Shown here piece by piece: positions 1-6,206 of a stretch of 6,206 nt of DNA. This DNA is from Verrucomicrobiota bacterium (lineage in GTDB: Bacteria > Verrucomicrobiota > Verrucomicrobiia > Limisphaerales > UBA1096): assembly GCA_030747575.1 (NCBI GenBank), contig JASLKI010000043.1, positions 1 to 6,206 on the forward strand, written 5' to 3'. Both the position numbers and the translations under genes were made by a program. How positions within the stretch are numbered: position 1 is the stretch's first letter; every line of letters starts with the position of its first letter. The notes beneath the pieces were generated by a model. The model made no database searches. It was not told where the DNA came from and saw nothing but the letters and a program-made list of their open reading frames with translations.

Positions 1-1915
1 TGATCTCACGGTCAAAATATCCGGCGCGCGACAACGCTTCGAGCTGGTTCTCTGTGCCGTCGCCGTAATCGATTGGACGATTCAGCTGTCCAGTGTAAAA
101 GCCAAGGGCACCCCTTGACTTAGAGTTGTGGCAGGATAGGCATTCGCGCCGGCTAGGGTACGACCAGACCAGCTTGGCCAAGCCGTCACCATCGCGGATG
201 GTCAACTCCTCCGATTGACCACTGGGGGGCACGAGCGTGGCGTCTGTTTGCGTGTCGTTCCAGCGATACGTCGTACCGTACCAATACCATGGCGTCCTGT
301 AGAGGATGCGTGTCTCGAGTCGCTTGCGCCTGTTCAAGCCATCTTCGACAACATCGAGTTCAAAATGTTTCACCCAGACGGAGCCGCCGGGGAAAGACCA
401 CGGCTTGTAGGCGTTGAAATGAATTTTTGATTTCGTGTCGGCGATGCTGAACCAACGCCGCTTGTGCGCGCCATCCGACCACAGCGGCGTGGCCACCTCG
501 TACGGCACGATGCCCCCGTGGGGTTCGAGCGTGGCCAAGTCGCGGAACAGGCCAAGGTCGCTGAGTTTTTCCGGCAAAGGCGTTGCGGCGGGGTCGCGAC
601 CTGCGATGAGCTTCTTGATCGTCCCTTCGCGCCAGTCGGCGAGTAGGATGTCGTCGGTCAGCGGATGCGTGCCCAGCGTTGAGATGTTGTCATCCCAACA
701 CAGCCAGCGGATCGTGCGTTGCCCGTTGGTTTGGCCGCGGAAATCCACCGCCCCGATCCAGCCACTCCAGAAATCGGAGAACACAATGTGCCTGTCGAGG
801 CTGGTTGGCTGGTCACCGCGATAAAACAGAAAACCGGCGATGTCGTTGCCGTATGAGCGGCCGTACTCGGCCTCGGGAAAAATATAGTCATTGCGGCTGG
901 CGGCGGGGTCGAATTTCGGCCCCTCCGGCGTGCCCTCGAAAACGGGGTAGCCGTAATTGCCGCCGCGCTCGATAAGGTTGATCTCCTCGCGCACATGGTC
1001 GCCGGTGTCGCCGGTGTACAGTTTGCCGGTGTCTGGATCGAACGCCATGCGCCATGGGTTGCGTAGGCCGACTGCCCAAAACTCCGAGCGCAGTTTCGCA
1101 GCGTCCACCGGTTCGCCAGCGAAGGTCTTCGCGCCGACAAACGGGTTGTCGCTTGGCACGAGATAGTTCCCGTGCAGGCCGGCGTGGGGGGCTGGCTTGA
1201 GGTTGCCGCTCCGCTGGTCAACATCGATCCGCAGGATGCCGCCGAAGTAGTCGTTGTCGATTCGCTGGCTGTTGCCGTATTGGTCATAGCCGCCGCCCTC
1301 ATCGCCGAGGCTCACGTACAGGTAACCGTCCGGGCCGAAGTGCAGGTCGCCGCCGTTGTGGTCGGTGTGCTGGTCAAACTGCGTGAACATCGCCGCCTCG
1401 GTTTTGATGTCTATCGCCGAGCCAACTTTCCCCTTGAAACGAAAACGTGACAGCCGGTCGTGCATTCCATCATTGCTCCCGGTCGTCGTCAGGTAGGTGT
1501 AAAAAACGTACACGAACCCGTTTATTTCAAACTGCGGATGTAGCTCGAAACCGAGAAAGCCGCTTTCCGATTTGTGATAAACTCGTGCCGACAAATCGAG
1601 GAACAAGGATTTCACCGGTTGAGCGGAGAGGTTTGTGACACGCCAGACGCGTCCGGTTTGCTCGGCAACAAACAACTCGCCGCCGTTGGCCTCGCTGGCG
1701 CGAATGCAAATTGGCTTCTCGAAGGTGATCCCGGGCAGGGCATTGCGCGAGTGATAGTCGAACAGTTGCGGATTATTCGGGTAACTGAAAGTGGTATTGG
1801 CCTTGCGAGCCAGTTCCGCCTGCCCAGGCATCTGGCCAAGGAGGGCGACCACGGCGAGCCAGCCGATGCATCGCAGCGGAGGAAGCCAAACGTATTGTTG
1901 TCGCGCGAAAAACAT
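1..1915 (-). CDS. Exported PQQ-type glucose/sorbosone dehydrogenase fused to a c-heme domain (3' end outside window)
   Basis: One frame stays open from the ATG at 1915 to the window edge, giving 638 codons and no stop. Residues 1-33 look like a Sec signal peptide: arginine-containing start, hydrophobic WLAVVALLG, and a possible cleavage after GQA. Residues about 50-440 resemble the glucose/sorbosone dehydrogenase beta-propeller: HNGGDLHFGPDGYLYVSLGD (H186), GLRNPW (R285, N286) and GGNYGYPVFEG, matching the PQQ-contact His and Arg-Asn of soluble glucose dehydrogenases. From about 450, LSDLGLFRDL, GGIVPYEVATPLWSDGAHKRR and ETRILYR resemble the family of SO2930-type c-type cytochromes. CLSCH (592-596) is a covalent heme c site. 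Inferred role: periplasmic oxidation of a sugar or alcohol, electrons leaving through the heme. The substrate is unknown. The start is chosen for the signal peptide, since the next Met (29) would lose it. No Shine-Dalgarno is visible. The missing C-terminus may hold more heme sites. Confidence 0.86.
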   Translation of the reverse strand, partial: MFFARQQYVWLPPLRCIGWLAVVALLGQMPGQAELARKANTTFSYPNNPQLFDYHSRNALPGITFEKPICIRASEANGGELFVAEQTGRVWRVTNLSAQPVKSLFLDLSARVYHKSESGFLGFELHPQFEINGFVYVFYTYLTTTGSNDGMHDRLSRFRFKGKVGSAIDIKTEAAMFTQFDQHTDHNGGDLHFGPDGYLYVSLGDEGGGYDQYGNSQRIDNDYFGGILRIDVDQRSGNLKPAPHAGLHGNYLVPSDNPFVGAKTFAGEPVDAAKLRSEFWAVGLRNPWRMAFDPDTGKLYTGDTGDHVREEINLIERGGNYGYPVFEGTPEGPKFDPAASRNDYIFPEAEYGRSYGNDIAGFLFYRGDQPTSLDRHIVFSDFWSGWIGAVDFRGQTNGQRTIRWLCWDDNISTLGTHPLTDDILLADWREGTIKKLIAGRDPAATPLPEKLSDLGLFRDLATLEPHGGIVPYEVATPLWSDGAHKRRWFSIADTKSKIHFNAYKPWSFPGGSVWVKHFELDVVEDGLNRRKRLETRILYRTPWYWYGTTYRWNDTQTDATLVPPSGQSEELTIRDGDGLAKLVWSYPSRRECLSCHNSKSRGALGFYTGQLNRPIDYGDGTENQLEALSRAGYFDREI

Positions 1916-1924
1916 GAAACCAAG
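1855..1924 (-). repeat. Copy 1 of a 70-bp dispersed direct repeat, overlapping the dehydrogenase start
   Basis: This stretch matches 2291-2360 in the same orientation. The 46-bp core (1855-1900) differs at only 3 positions. The remaining 24 bp toward 1924 match at about 17, with an A-rich section. In the dehydrogenase frame it encodes residues 1 to about 20, including QQYVWLPPLRCIGWL, so the gene's first codons are made of repeat sequence. The change from a near-identical core to a decayed flank suggests an old copied element. No terminal inverted repeats or target duplication are visible. Confidence 0.75.
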
Positions 1925-2372
1925 CGCTACGGCGTTCAGGTGGTCGAATGGATTGGCTTAATTCCCTTCAGTTTCCAGTTCTTCACCCGTCTTGCCCCTG
2001 TGTTTTCGGAGAAGGCAATTTGACTAACCGCAACTGGTAAAATCGCATCGGGCTCTCTGTGAAGAACACCGTAATTCTTAATTTTTTCCATTTAGATTTG
2101 GGTAGTTCTAGTGCTCATAAGGTTACAAAAACTGCGAAGAAACCCCCATTAGCCGCAGAACTGAAGTTGACGAAGAGTTGCTTGACACTTTGCAGCCAAA
2201 AACACCTATGCAAACTGGCTTATTCATGACTGCAGAGCTTCTCGCATCTTGCCATCCCTCGTCTCAATCTTGCCCCCTTTTGTACAAAGTCGAGCCAACC
2301 GATGCAACGCAGCGGAGGAAGCCAAACGAATTGTTGTTGGACAAAAAACACAAAACAAAGCCGCTGGCCAAG
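1916..2372. other. Gene-free interval between the deiminase remnant and the dehydrogenase gene
   Basis: I find no convincing gene here on either strand. It holds repeat copy 2 (2291-2360), the outer edge of copy 1, and a more AT-rich section at about 2040-2210 that should include the promoter and leader of the dehydrogenase. I could not pick a -10/-35 pair on the minus strand with any confidence, and no hairpin with a T-run follows the deiminase remnant. Short open frames on both strands lack family resemblance. Confidence 0.6.
2291..2360 (-). repeat. Copy 2 of the 70-bp dispersed direct repeat, intergenic
   Basis: It matches 1855-1924 at about 60 of 70 positions (core 2291-2336, 43 of 46). 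It begins 12 bp past the stop codon of the deiminase remnant. On the minus strand it could read QQQFVWLPPLRCIGWLD, nearly the peptide that copy 1 gives the dehydrogenase, but here that frame soon stops (TAA at 2222-2220) and belongs to no gene. This makes a shared non-coding repeat more likely than a shared protein segment. Confidence 0.75.
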
Positions 2373-2689
2373 TTACTCTGATCGGATGGCATTGGCGAGT
2401 TGTTCCACAGCCGATTCCTGTTGGGTGATGCAGTGTAACGAGCCGAGGCCCCAGATCATGTCGCTCGAGTCGAGCCCGGTGACCGGCCTGCCGGGGAAGC
2501 AGTCGTGCAGGATGCCCAGCGCGCGCTCGTCGTTGGCGTTGCGGTACGTCGGCACGACGTCGTAGCGTCCGGGGAAACTGATGCCGGCCTTGGGCAAGTG
2601 AGCCATGTGGCGGCGTGCGGCTCCCACTCGGCCGGCATGCGCCAGCTGATACTGGTTGCGGTGGTTGGGTTGGTATCAGGAATGCCCAA
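2373..2689 (-). pseudogene. aguA: Agmatine deiminase remnant: N- and C-terminal ends joined, middle deleted, frameshifted
   Basis: Agmatine deiminase (agmatine to N-carbamoylputrescine, in polyamine synthesis or agmatine use) is normally about 340-370 residues; only about 105 codons remain. A frame from TTG at 2689 gives RMPAEWEPHAATWLTCPRP, the conserved N-terminus of the family. Near 2585 the match moves to the -1 frame (GISFPGRYDVVP, still N-terminal). It then passes without a gap into VPTYRNANDERALGILHDCF and WGLGSLHCITQQE, the conserved C-terminus carrying the active-site Cys, and ends at TAA 2375-2373. So two lesions are visible: a net loss of one base (or four) at about 2585, and an in-frame loss of roughly 240 codons at about 2545-2560. 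The central guanidine-binding and catalytic residues are gone, so no activity is expected. The start lies one base after the reductase stop, so the two were probably co-transcribed. An assembly error is the main alternative. The symbol names the parent gene. Confidence 0.82.
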
Positions 2690-2690
2690 G

Positions 2691-3635
2691 TCAGGGCAGG
2701 GGTTTTCCGGCGGCGGCGGCCATCAATCGGTACCATTCCTCGGGCGACAACAGCAGGTCGGCCGCTTTTGTGGCCTCTCGAATGTGCTCGGGGTTGGTGC
2801 TGCCAATGACCGGCACGATGCCGGCCGGGTGGCGCAACAACCACGCAAGCGCGATGGCGGTCGGGCAGCACTCCTCCTGCAATGCCACGACATGCAGTGC
2901 GTCGCGCACGGTTTGTTCCTGCAAATGGTTGACGTTGTGGAACGAGACCGGTGCCTCGCTGCCGAGCTTGCCCTGCGCGAGCGGACTCCACGCGAGCGGC
3001 GTGACGCCGTGCCGCTGGTAATAGTCGAGCGACCCGTCTTCGAGCGCGTTGTAGTGGAACAGGCTGATCTCAACCTGGTTGCAGATAAGCTTCATCGGGC
3101 ACGCCGCCTGCAGATGGTCGAGTTGATCCACGGTGAAATTGCTCACGCCGAACTCGCGCACTTTGCCGGCTCGTTTCAACTCATCGAACGCCTTGGCGAT
3201 TTCTTCCTGCTCCATCAGATAGTCCGGCCGGTGCAGCAGGTACAGGTCGATGCAGTCGATGTCCATGCGCTTGAGCGACGCTTCGCACGAGCGGACGATG
3301 TGGTCGCGTGAGAGGTCGTAGCGGTGCGGTGAGCCCTTGTCGGGATCGCCCTCTTGGCGGATGCCGCACTTGGTCGTGACGGCTATGTTGTCGCGCATGC
3401 CCGGGACCTCCTTGAGCGTGCGGCCGAACACCTCCTCGACGAGTCCTTCGCTGTAAATGTCCGCCAGATCGAACATCGTGTAGCCGGCTTCGTAGGCCGC
3501 GGTGATGGCGTCCTGGCCCCTTTTTTCGTGCTCGTCGTCGATGGGTGGATGAGTGATCACACCCGTCACCCGCCAGCAACCGTAGACTAGGCGGCTGCAT
3601 TCCAGATTGGATTCTCCCAAGGTGATTGTTTGCAT
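2691..3635 (-). CDS. Aldo/keto reductase, YdhF-like
   Basis: A 314-residue NADPH-dependent oxidoreductase of the aldo/keto reductase superfamily, a soluble (alpha/beta)8 barrel expected in the cytoplasm. The catalytic tetrad is complete: D56 and Y61 (FDLADIYSE), K89 (TTKCGI) and H135 (LLHRPD). Other family marks are GKVREFGVSNF (157-167), NQVEIS (186-191), LAWSPLAQGKLG (214-225) and the NADP-binding VPVIGST (274-280). Spacing and wording (SRLVYGCWR, LSRDHIVRSCEASL, HRPDYLM) are closest to E. coli YdhF (about 298 residues). The substrate cannot be read from the sequence. I chose the ATG at 3635 because MQTITLGES begins where the family begins; a frame extending upstream to TTG 3680 would run into the T-run of the putative terminator. 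It sits 76 bp after leuC and ends TGA-C-TTG, with one base before the deiminase remnant. Confidence 0.92.
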   Translation of the reverse strand: MQTITLGESNLECSRLVYGCWRVTGVITHPPIDDEHEKRGQDAITAAYEAGYTMFDLADIYSEGLVEEVFGRTLKEVPGMRDNIAVTTKCGIRQEGDPDKGSPHRYDLSRDHIVRSCEASLKRMDIDCIDLYLLHRPDYLMEQEEIAKAFDELKRAGKVREFGVSNFTVDQLDHLQAACPMKLICNQVEISLFHYNALEDGSLDYYQRHGVTPLAWSPLAQGKLGSEAPVSFHNVNHLQEQTVRDALHVVALQEECCPTAIALAWLLRHPAGIVPVIGSTNPEHIREATKAADLLLSPEEWYRLMAAAAGKPLP

Positions 3636-3678
3636 GGCTGGCTCGGGAAAACGGTAGCACATCCCCCCGGCCCAAGCC

Positions 3679-3710
3679 AAAAAAAACCCCCTGCGGCTTG
3701 GCCAAGCGGC
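3679..3710 (-). terminator. Probable intrinsic terminator after leuC
   Basis: On the minus strand, one base after the leuC stop, GCCGCTT-GGCC-AAGCCGC can fold into a 7-bp stem with one C-C mismatch and a 4-base loop (3693-3710). AGGGGG and then eight T (3686-3679) follow. The six-base gap before the T-run is longer than ideal, so termination may be partial. A rival hairpin exists: CCAAGCC in the right arm can pair with GGCTTGG just past the T-run (3672-3678). Confidence 0.55.
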
Positions 3711-3711
3711 C

Positions 3712-5085
3712 TCAGTTCAAGTAATCGCGCGGGTCGGCGACGTGGCCGGCGAGGGCGCTGGCGGCGACGGTGGCCGGGCTGGCGAGGTACACTTCGCTCT
3801 CCTTGCTGCCCATGCGGCCGGGGAAGTTGCGGTTGGTCGCGCTGATGCACTTTTGGCCGCCCTCGTTCATGCGGCCGAAGGTGTCCACCGGGCCGCCGAG
3901 GCACGCGGAGCAGCCGGCGTTCTCGGTCATGCGCACCCCAGCGTCGGTGAGGAGGCTCCACACGCTCTTCCCGTCCCACTCGGTGCTCTGCAAATCGTGG
4001 ACGATCTCCGGAGTGGCCGGCACGCCGAACGTGTCGATGCACACTTCCTGTCCGCGCACCACCTTGGCGAACGCGAGGAAGTCGCTCGTCTTGCCGCCGG
4101 TGCAGGAGCCGATGTAGGCGCGATCGAGTTTTATGCCGGCCATCTCGCGGGCGAGCTTGCGCTGGCCCGGATCGGGGTGACACGCCACGGTCGGCTCGAG
4201 TGCGTCTAGGTCAATTGTCGTGTCGTAAACAAACGTTTCGTCGCTGTCGAGCTCGACCGGCTCGTAGTCGCTCTTTGTTCCGTTGAGATTAGTTCGCTCA
4301 TCGACCATCGCGCCGGTTTTGTCGTCGTACTCAAAAATGCCGTTCTTGCCGCCGGCCTCGATCGCCATGTTGGCCACGGTCATGCGGTCGTCCATCGACA
4401 GGCCGGCCGCGCCCGGGCCGTCGAACTGCATCGCGCGATAAGTCGCCCCGTCGAAACCGATCTCGCCGATCGCGTGCAGGATGATGTCTTTGGCCATGAC
4501 GCCCGGCTGCAACTCGCCCTCGAGGCGGAAATGCATCGTCTCCGGCACCTTGATCAGCAGCTTGCCTGTGCCCATCACGAAGCCGGCGTCGGTGTTGCCA
4601 ATGCCGGTGGCAAACTGGTTGAACGCGCCGGCCATGCAGGTGTGCGAGTCGGTGCCAAACAGAATCTCGCCGGGACGAAGGTGCCCCTTTTGCGGCAGGG
4701 CCGTGTGGCAGACCCCCGCGTAGCGCGAGCCGTACTGGCGCTTGAGCAGCCCCTGCGAGGCGTCGAACTTCCACTTGCCGTCCTCGTCATCGATCACGTC
4801 GTAGAAATACTGAAGCCCCTGCGCCTTGGCGAACTCGCGCAGGATGTCCACGTTGCGGTTGGACAGCGAGTCGGAGGTGAAAATGTAGTGGTCGGGAATG
4901 ATCACGATCTTGTTGGCATCCCACACCCTGGCGTCCTCGCCGAACTCGCGCTTGAACACCCCGATTGTGCCGGGGCCACAGACGTCGTGCGTCATCAACG
5001 TGTCGGTGTTCACCCAGACATTGTCACCGGCGTTCACCTCGGTCTCGCCCGCCGCTCGGGCCAAAATTTTCTCAGTCAGCGTCAT
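3712..5085 (-). CDS. leuC: 3-isopropylmalate dehydratase, large subunit (aconitase family)
   Basis: A 457-residue catalytic subunit that isomerises 2-isopropylmalate to 3-isopropylmalate in leucine synthesis, using a 4Fe-4S cluster, in the cytoplasm. Seen: MTLTEKILARAAG start, HDVCGPGTIGVFKREFG (33-49), IPDHYIF (63-69), FGTDSHTC (143-150), ATGIGNTDAGFVMGTGKLL (159-177), and the cluster cysteines C328 (IGSCTGGK), C392 and C395 (AGCSACLGG), then NRNFPGRMGS (418-427). Length is close to that of bacterial LeuC (about 420-470). A Lys/Asp-rich stretch at about 98-120 looks like a lineage-specific loop. LeuC needs the small swivel subunit LeuD; none lies in the window, and the next gene downstream is a reductase. 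Homoaconitase or another aconitase-family hydratase is the main alternative. ATG 5085 is the family start; no clear ribosome site precedes it. TGA stop at 3714-3712. Confidence 0.92.
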   Translation of the reverse strand: MTLTEKILARAAGETEVNAGDNVWVNTDTLMTHDVCGPGTIGVFKREFGEDARVWDANKIVIIPDHYIFTSDSLSNRNVDILREFAKAQGLQYFYDVIDDEDGKWKFDASQGLLKRQYGSRYAGVCHTALPQKGHLRPGEILFGTDSHTCMAGAFNQFATGIGNTDAGFVMGTGKLLIKVPETMHFRLEGELQPGVMAKDIILHAIGEIGFDGATYRAMQFDGPGAAGLSMDDRMTVANMAIEAGGKNGIFEYDDKTGAMVDERTNLNGTKSDYEPVELDSDETFVYDTTIDLDALEPTVACHPDPGQRKLAREMAGIKLDRAYIGSCTGGKTSDFLAFAKVVRGQEVCIDTFGVPATPEIVHDLQSTEWDGKSVWSLLTDAGVRMTENAGCSACLGGPVDTFGRMNEGGQKCISATNRNFPGRMGSKESEVYLASPATVAASALAGHVADPRDYLN

Positions 5086-5135
5086 CGCAGACGGGACAAT
5101 CTACGGGCGAACGGCCCCTCACGCAAGGAAGGGGT

Positions 5136-5193
5136 GGGAGGGGCGAGTTTGACCTTGCCCCATTTGAAACCTGATTTGAAACTTGCCCCTCCC
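5136..5193. repeat. Long inverted repeat between the dus gene and leuC
   Basis: The arms GGGAGGGGCGAGTTT (5136-5150) and AAACTTGCCCCTCCC (5179-5193) pair over 15 bp with one mismatch around a 28-base loop. The pairing can extend by GGAA/TTCC (5127-5130 with 5194-5197) if five bases bulge out. The loop and right arm contain ATTTGAAAC twice (5162-5170 and 5174-5182, three bases apart), and CTTGCCCC also occurs twice. No T-run follows on either strand, so it is not a standard terminator. It may stabilise or pause the transcript between the two genes, or shape the leuC leader. Confidence 0.7.
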
Positions 5194-5198
5194 TTCCA

Positions 5199-6206
5199 TT
5201 ACGTGTGGCAACCGGCGACGACGTCGGTGGTTTTTAGCTCGGGGGAGAAGGGGTTGAGCGGCATCGGTTCGTCGTGGTCGAGGTGTTCGCGGCAGATGGC
5301 GAAGAAGTCGGCCTTGGTTTGGGCGCGGCGGATGTCGTGCAAAAACCGCCCGTCGGCGTCCACGCCCAAGCCGAAGTAGTTCATGTATTTTTTCATTTTG
5401 TGCACCTGGCTTTTTTCGATGTAGTTTTCGGGTGATGTCATCTCGAATAGGTCGGTGACGTAGTCGAGCACGTCGCGTCCGCTTGGCCAGACGGGCGTCT
5501 CGCCGCGTAGGTGCCGGCGGATCTGCGCGAAAAGCCACGGGTTGCGGATCACGCCGCGCCCGATCATCAGCCCATGCGCGCTGGTCTCGCGCAGCACCGA
5601 CTCAGCCTTGGCTGCGGAGTAGACGTTGCCGTTGGCCAGAACCGGGCAGTCCATCGCCTCGGCGGCGCTCGAGATGAAGTCGTAATGCACTGCGCTGCGG
5701 TACATCTCCTTCACTGTGCGTCCGTGGACGGTGAGCAGATCAAGATTGTGCCGCGCGAAGATTGGTAGCAACTCGTCGAACACCATAGCGTCGTCGAAGC
5801 CGATGCGCGTCTTGACGGTGAAGCGCGTCTCGACCGCGTCGCGCAATGCGCCGAGGATACGGTCGATGCGTTCCGGCTCGCGCAGTAAACCGCCGCCGGC
5901 GCATTTTTTGTAAACGATCGGTGCAGGGCAGCCGAGGTTCAGGTCGACGCCCGCGATGGGGTGTTGCTGCAACTCGCGTGCGGTTCGCACGAGATCGGGA
6001 ATGCTGTTGCCGATCATCTGCGCGACGACCGGCCGGCCGGTGGGGTTTTCAGCGATCGAGTGCAGGATTGGCTTCTCAAGCCGCGAGTCGGCGTGCACGC
6101 GAAAGTATTCGGTGAAATACACGTCCGCGCCGCCGCGCTTGGTTATCACCCGCCAAAACGGAAGGTCGGTGACGTCCTGCATCGGCGCGAGCGCGAGCAT
6201 CGGCTC
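5199..6206 (-). CDS. tRNA-dihydrouridine synthase (5' end may lie outside the window)
   Basis: An FMN enzyme that reduces specific uridines in tRNA to dihydrouridine with NADPH, in the cytoplasm. From ATG 6200 it is 333 residues: LALAPMQDVTD (2-12, FMN-binding opening of the family), VAQMIGN (59-65), LNLGCPAP (88-94) with the catalytic-acid Cys C91, TVKTRIGF (128-135, K130), LLTVHGRT (155-162, H159), LANGNV (188-193) and GRGVIRNPWLF (214-224), then a helical C-terminal domain. All core FMN and catalytic positions are present. The frame stays open upstream to the edge (Glu-Pro before the Met), and relatives often have 10-20 residues before LAPM, so the true start may be beyond 6206. Which Dus subclass, and hence which uridine, cannot be assigned. 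A second Cys, C100 in KKCAGGG, sits where many relatives have Gly. TAA stop at 5201-5199. Confidence 0.92.
   Translation of the reverse strand, partial: EPMLALAPMQDVTDLPFWRVITKRGGADVYFTEYFRVHADSRLEKPILHSIAENPTGRPVVAQMIGNSIPDLVRTARELQQHPIAGVDLNLGCPAPIVYKKCAGGGLLREPERIDRILGALRDAVETRFTVKTRIGFDDAMVFDELLPIFARHNLDLLTVHGRTVKEMYRSAVHYDFISSAAEAMDCPVLANGNVYSAAKAESVLRETSAHGLMIGRGVIRNPWLFAQIRRHLRGETPVWPSGRDVLDYVTDLFEMTSPENYIEKSQVHKMKKYMNYFGLGVDADGRFLHDIRRAQTKADFFAICREHLDHDEPMPLNPFSPELKTTDVVAGCHT

Noticed and set aside
658..1302. 214-codon open frame on the minus strand
   Set aside because: It is an alternative frame inside the dehydrogenase, rich in Thr/Ala/Ser/Arg and without motifs; the correct frame shows clear family text.
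1574..2023. 149-codon open frame on the plus strand crossing repeat copy 1
   Set aside because: Most of it is antisense to the dehydrogenase. Its short similarity to plus-strand text near 2300-2380 comes from the repeat itself, not from a shared protein.
2182..2212. Plus-strand TTGACA with a possible -10 element downstream
   Set aside because: The -35 match is perfect, but nothing close to TATAAT lies 16-19 bases on, and no plus-strand gene follows.
1855..2360. The repeat as a CRISPR array or as ends of an insertion sequence
   Set aside because: There are only two diverged copies, in direct orientation. No regular spacers, terminal inverted repeats or transposase lie between them.
2224..2991. 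255-codon open frame on the minus strand spanning the reductase end, deiminase remnant and repeat
   Set aside because: It is Arg/Pro/His-rich and out of frame with both recognisable genes, typical of a shadow frame.
2505..3311. 268-codon open frame on the plus strand
   Set aside because: It is antisense to the well-supported aldo/keto reductase and the deiminase remnant, with no recognisable motif.
3636..3680. Longer reductase start at TTG 3680
   Set aside because: It would add 15 residues absent from the family and would begin inside the T-run of the putative terminator.
4474..5379. 301-codon open frame on the plus strand
   Set aside because: It lies opposite leuC, the spacer and the end of dus. 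Its composition is that of an antisense frame in GC-rich DNA and it matches no family I know.

Overview
This is a GC-rich bacterial window (roughly 60% GC by eye, not counted). All five recognisable genes lie on the minus strand and read right to left. Strong Shine-Dalgarno sequences are hard to find ahead of the starts. The gene mix includes a secreted PQQ-type sugar dehydrogenase fused to a c-heme domain. Both points fit an environmental member of the Planctomycetota/Verrucomicrobiota group, perhaps Verrucomicrobiota, but this is a guess from style. No 16S rRNA or other lineage marker is present.

In transcription order: (i) 6206-5199, a tRNA-dihydrouridine synthase, possibly cut at its 5' end by the window edge. 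(ii) A 113-bp gap carrying a long inverted repeat (5136-5193). (iii) 5085-3712, the large subunit of 3-isopropylmalate dehydratase (leuC), an aconitase-fold Fe-S enzyme of leucine synthesis. (iv) A 76-bp gap with a hairpin followed by a T-run, probably a terminator. (v) 3635-2691, an aldo/keto reductase closest to the YdhF type. (vi) 2689-2373, the wreck of an agmatine deiminase gene: its N-terminal ~47 codons and C-terminal ~57 codons are joined, with a frameshift near 2585. (vii) A 457-bp gene-free stretch. (viii) 1915-1, a 638-codon open frame, still open at the window edge, for an exported glucose/sorbosone-dehydrogenase-like beta-propeller followed by a c-heme domain with a CLSCH site.

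A 70-bp direct repeat occurs twice, 436 bp apart: just downstream of the deiminase remnant (2291-2360) and across the 5' end of the dehydrogenase gene (1855-1924). In the second position it encodes part of the signal peptide.

The genes do not form an obvious single pathway. They look like housekeeping enzymes (tRNA modification, leucine synthesis) next to a faster-changing accessory stretch (reductase, decayed deiminase, repeat, exported dehydrogenase). I see no CRISPR array, tRNA, rRNA, transposase, phage gene or defence system, and no convincing new biological system. The most informative items are the decayed deiminase and the repeat that overlaps a signal peptide.
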